Positions 35,417-36,205 of a stretch of 36,205 nucleotides of DNA are shown piece after piece. The stretch covers positions 1 through 36,205 of the forward strand of contig RZYC01000040.1 of NCBI GenBank assembly GCA_009930475.1, written 5' to 3'. Position 1 is the first letter of the stretch, and each line of letters begins with the position of its first letter. A program made the position numbers and the translations under genes. The stretch comes from Spartobacteria bacterium (GTDB lineage Bacteria > Verrucomicrobiota > Kiritimatiellia > RZYC01). The notes below the pieces were generated by a model. That model was not told the origin of the DNA. It was given only the letters and a program-made list of their open reading frames with translations, and ran no database searches.

Positions 35417-36205
35417 ATGAAACTATTCTGGTTTATACTGTGGGTGTCTGTCGGCTTAGGCACGGTGTTCGGCTCGCCGGTGCTTGAGTGCGGAGAGGGC
35501 GGCGTACGCAATCTGGCGGACTATACTTCGATGTTGCGTGATCCATCGGGGACGATGACGCCGGAGGGGGCTGTGCTCGCCTATGATCGAGGGGAATTTG
35601 TGGCGCTGGACGGGGCTACGCCCGGTTTGGGTTTCACAAAAGATGCCGTTTGGTTTGTGTTCAATGCCCGCTCGTCGGAGCCGATGACACGGGAGCTGGT
35701 TGCGGAACTTGAGACCTCGCGTCTGCGTGATGTTGACTGGTATGTGATGGAGCGGGATGGCCGGGTACGGCATACCTCGTCGTCTATGCCGGCGCAAGGA
35801 GATGTAATGCGACAGTATACGCGTTATCCGCTTTTTGCCTTTACGGTCTGGTCGGATAGGGACACGAGGGTCTTTTTCCGTGTTCAGACGGATACCGCCT
35901 TGCTGATACCCATGCGTGCCGGTTCGATCATTGGTTATTCGCAGTCTGTGGAGTTTCGTGCCTTGAAGGAGTATGGGCATTTGGGGGTCATACTGATGGT
36001 TATGCTGATCAGCCTGATGGGTGCGCTGCTGATGCGGCAGTGGCTGTATTGGCTTCTGTTGTGCATGATGGGCTTTTTTGCGGGGTATGATTTGATATAC
36101 ACAGGGATTTATGCGTGGTGGAATGGGCCGTGGATTGGATTTGTGTCCAGGCAGTTTATGCTGTTTCTAGCGAATATGTGGGTGTTTTCCATGGTGCTGT
36201 TTACG
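35417..36205 (+). CDS. 7TMR-DISM receptor, 5' part (runs off the window)
   Basis: An open frame with no stop from ATG 35417 to the window end (263 codons). It starts with a signal peptide (MKLFWFILWVSVGLGTVFGS). Residues about 25-165 resemble the periplasmic 7TMR-DISMED2 domain (GFTKDAVWFVFNARSSE, FRVQTDTALLIPMRAG). The first transmembrane helices of a seven-helix bundle follow (LGVILMVMLISLMGALLM, WLLLCMMGFFAGYDLIY). Such proteins usually continue into a kinase, receiver, diguanylate cyclase or phosphatase output that is not in this window. The ribosome-binding site is weak. It is the third sensory unit in a row here. Confidence 0.82.
   Translation, partial: MKLFWFILWVSVGLGTVFGSPVLECGEGGVRNLADYTSMLRDPSGTMTPEGAVLAYDRGEFVALDGATPGLGFTKDAVWFVFNARSSEPMTRELVAELETSRLRDVDWYVMERDGRVRHTSSSMPAQGDVMRQYTRYPLFAFTVWSDRDTRVFFRVQTDTALLIPMRAGSIIGYSQSVEFRALKEYGHLGVILMVMLISLMGALLMRQWLYWLLLCMMGFFAGYDLIYTGIYAWWNGPWIGFVSRQFMLFLANMWVFSMVLFT

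Noticed and set aside
35456-35980. 174-codon minus-strand frame
   Set aside because: It is a shadow of the 7TMR-DISM receptor frame, which has a signal peptide, a recognisable domain and membrane helices.

Overview
The window has moderate GC, tightly packed operons on both strands, Shine-Dalgarno-led starts, and no rRNA or tRNA that I could find. The organism looks like a Gram-negative didermic bacterium. It has MscS and lipoprotein genes, a GmhB-type heptose phosphatase and an outer-membrane-protein remnant. A GSCFA protein, a REP-associated (Y1) transposase, secreted Ig-like proteins and many soluble hybrid sensor kinases are compatible with the PVC superphylum (Kiritimatiellota/Lentisphaerae-like). 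That placement is inference, not proof.

Layout. (1) 1-2.5 kb, minus strand: trkA-trkH potassium uptake. trkH is cut off at its 3' end by what looks like the 3' end (domains V and VI) of a group II intron lying antisense to it. (2) 2.7-5.3 kb, plus: two overlapping phosphorelay genes (REC-REC-Hpt and REC-HisKA with an eroded ATPase). (3) 5.34-5.6 kb: a strong-looking promoter and a probable structured RNA, possibly 6S RNA, just before rarA. (4) 7.0-14.1 kb, plus: nusA-infB-rbfA-truB-ribF-gmhB-tauE-like, one continuous translation/RNA/flavin operon with four overlapping junctions. (5) 14.2-15.0 kb, minus: a lipoprotein with its own terminator. (6) 15.1-19.0 kb, plus: a GH13 glucan hydrolase coupled to a YvcK/CofD-fold protein carrying an unrecognised C-terminal extension of about 270 residues. 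(7) 19-21.7 kb, minus: secreted Ig-like protein, S4 RNA-binding protein, MscS channel. (8) 21.9-23 kb, plus: an eroded acyl-CoA-ligase-like protein. (9) 23-27.4 kb, minus: a six-gene operon paaK-ACT-small membrane protein-sufS-sufU-exported protein. (10) 27.6-29.3 kb: a RAYT transposase beside a truncated outer-membrane-protein gene. (11) 29.4-31.9 kb: RlmD/TrmA-type methyltransferase, and a divergent pair (small acidic protein, GSCFA protein). (12) 32-36.2 kb: a FIST sensor and soluble hybrid kinase operon, a truncated MCP-like remnant, and the start of a 7TMR-DISM receptor running off the window.

Most of the window is housekeeping. The parts most worth a second look are the intron-interrupted trkH, the candidate 6S-like RNA, the YvcK fusion next to the glucan hydrolase, the phosphorelay pair lacking an obvious ATPase, and the eroded ligase. 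I see no CRISPR array, prophage or clear defence island.
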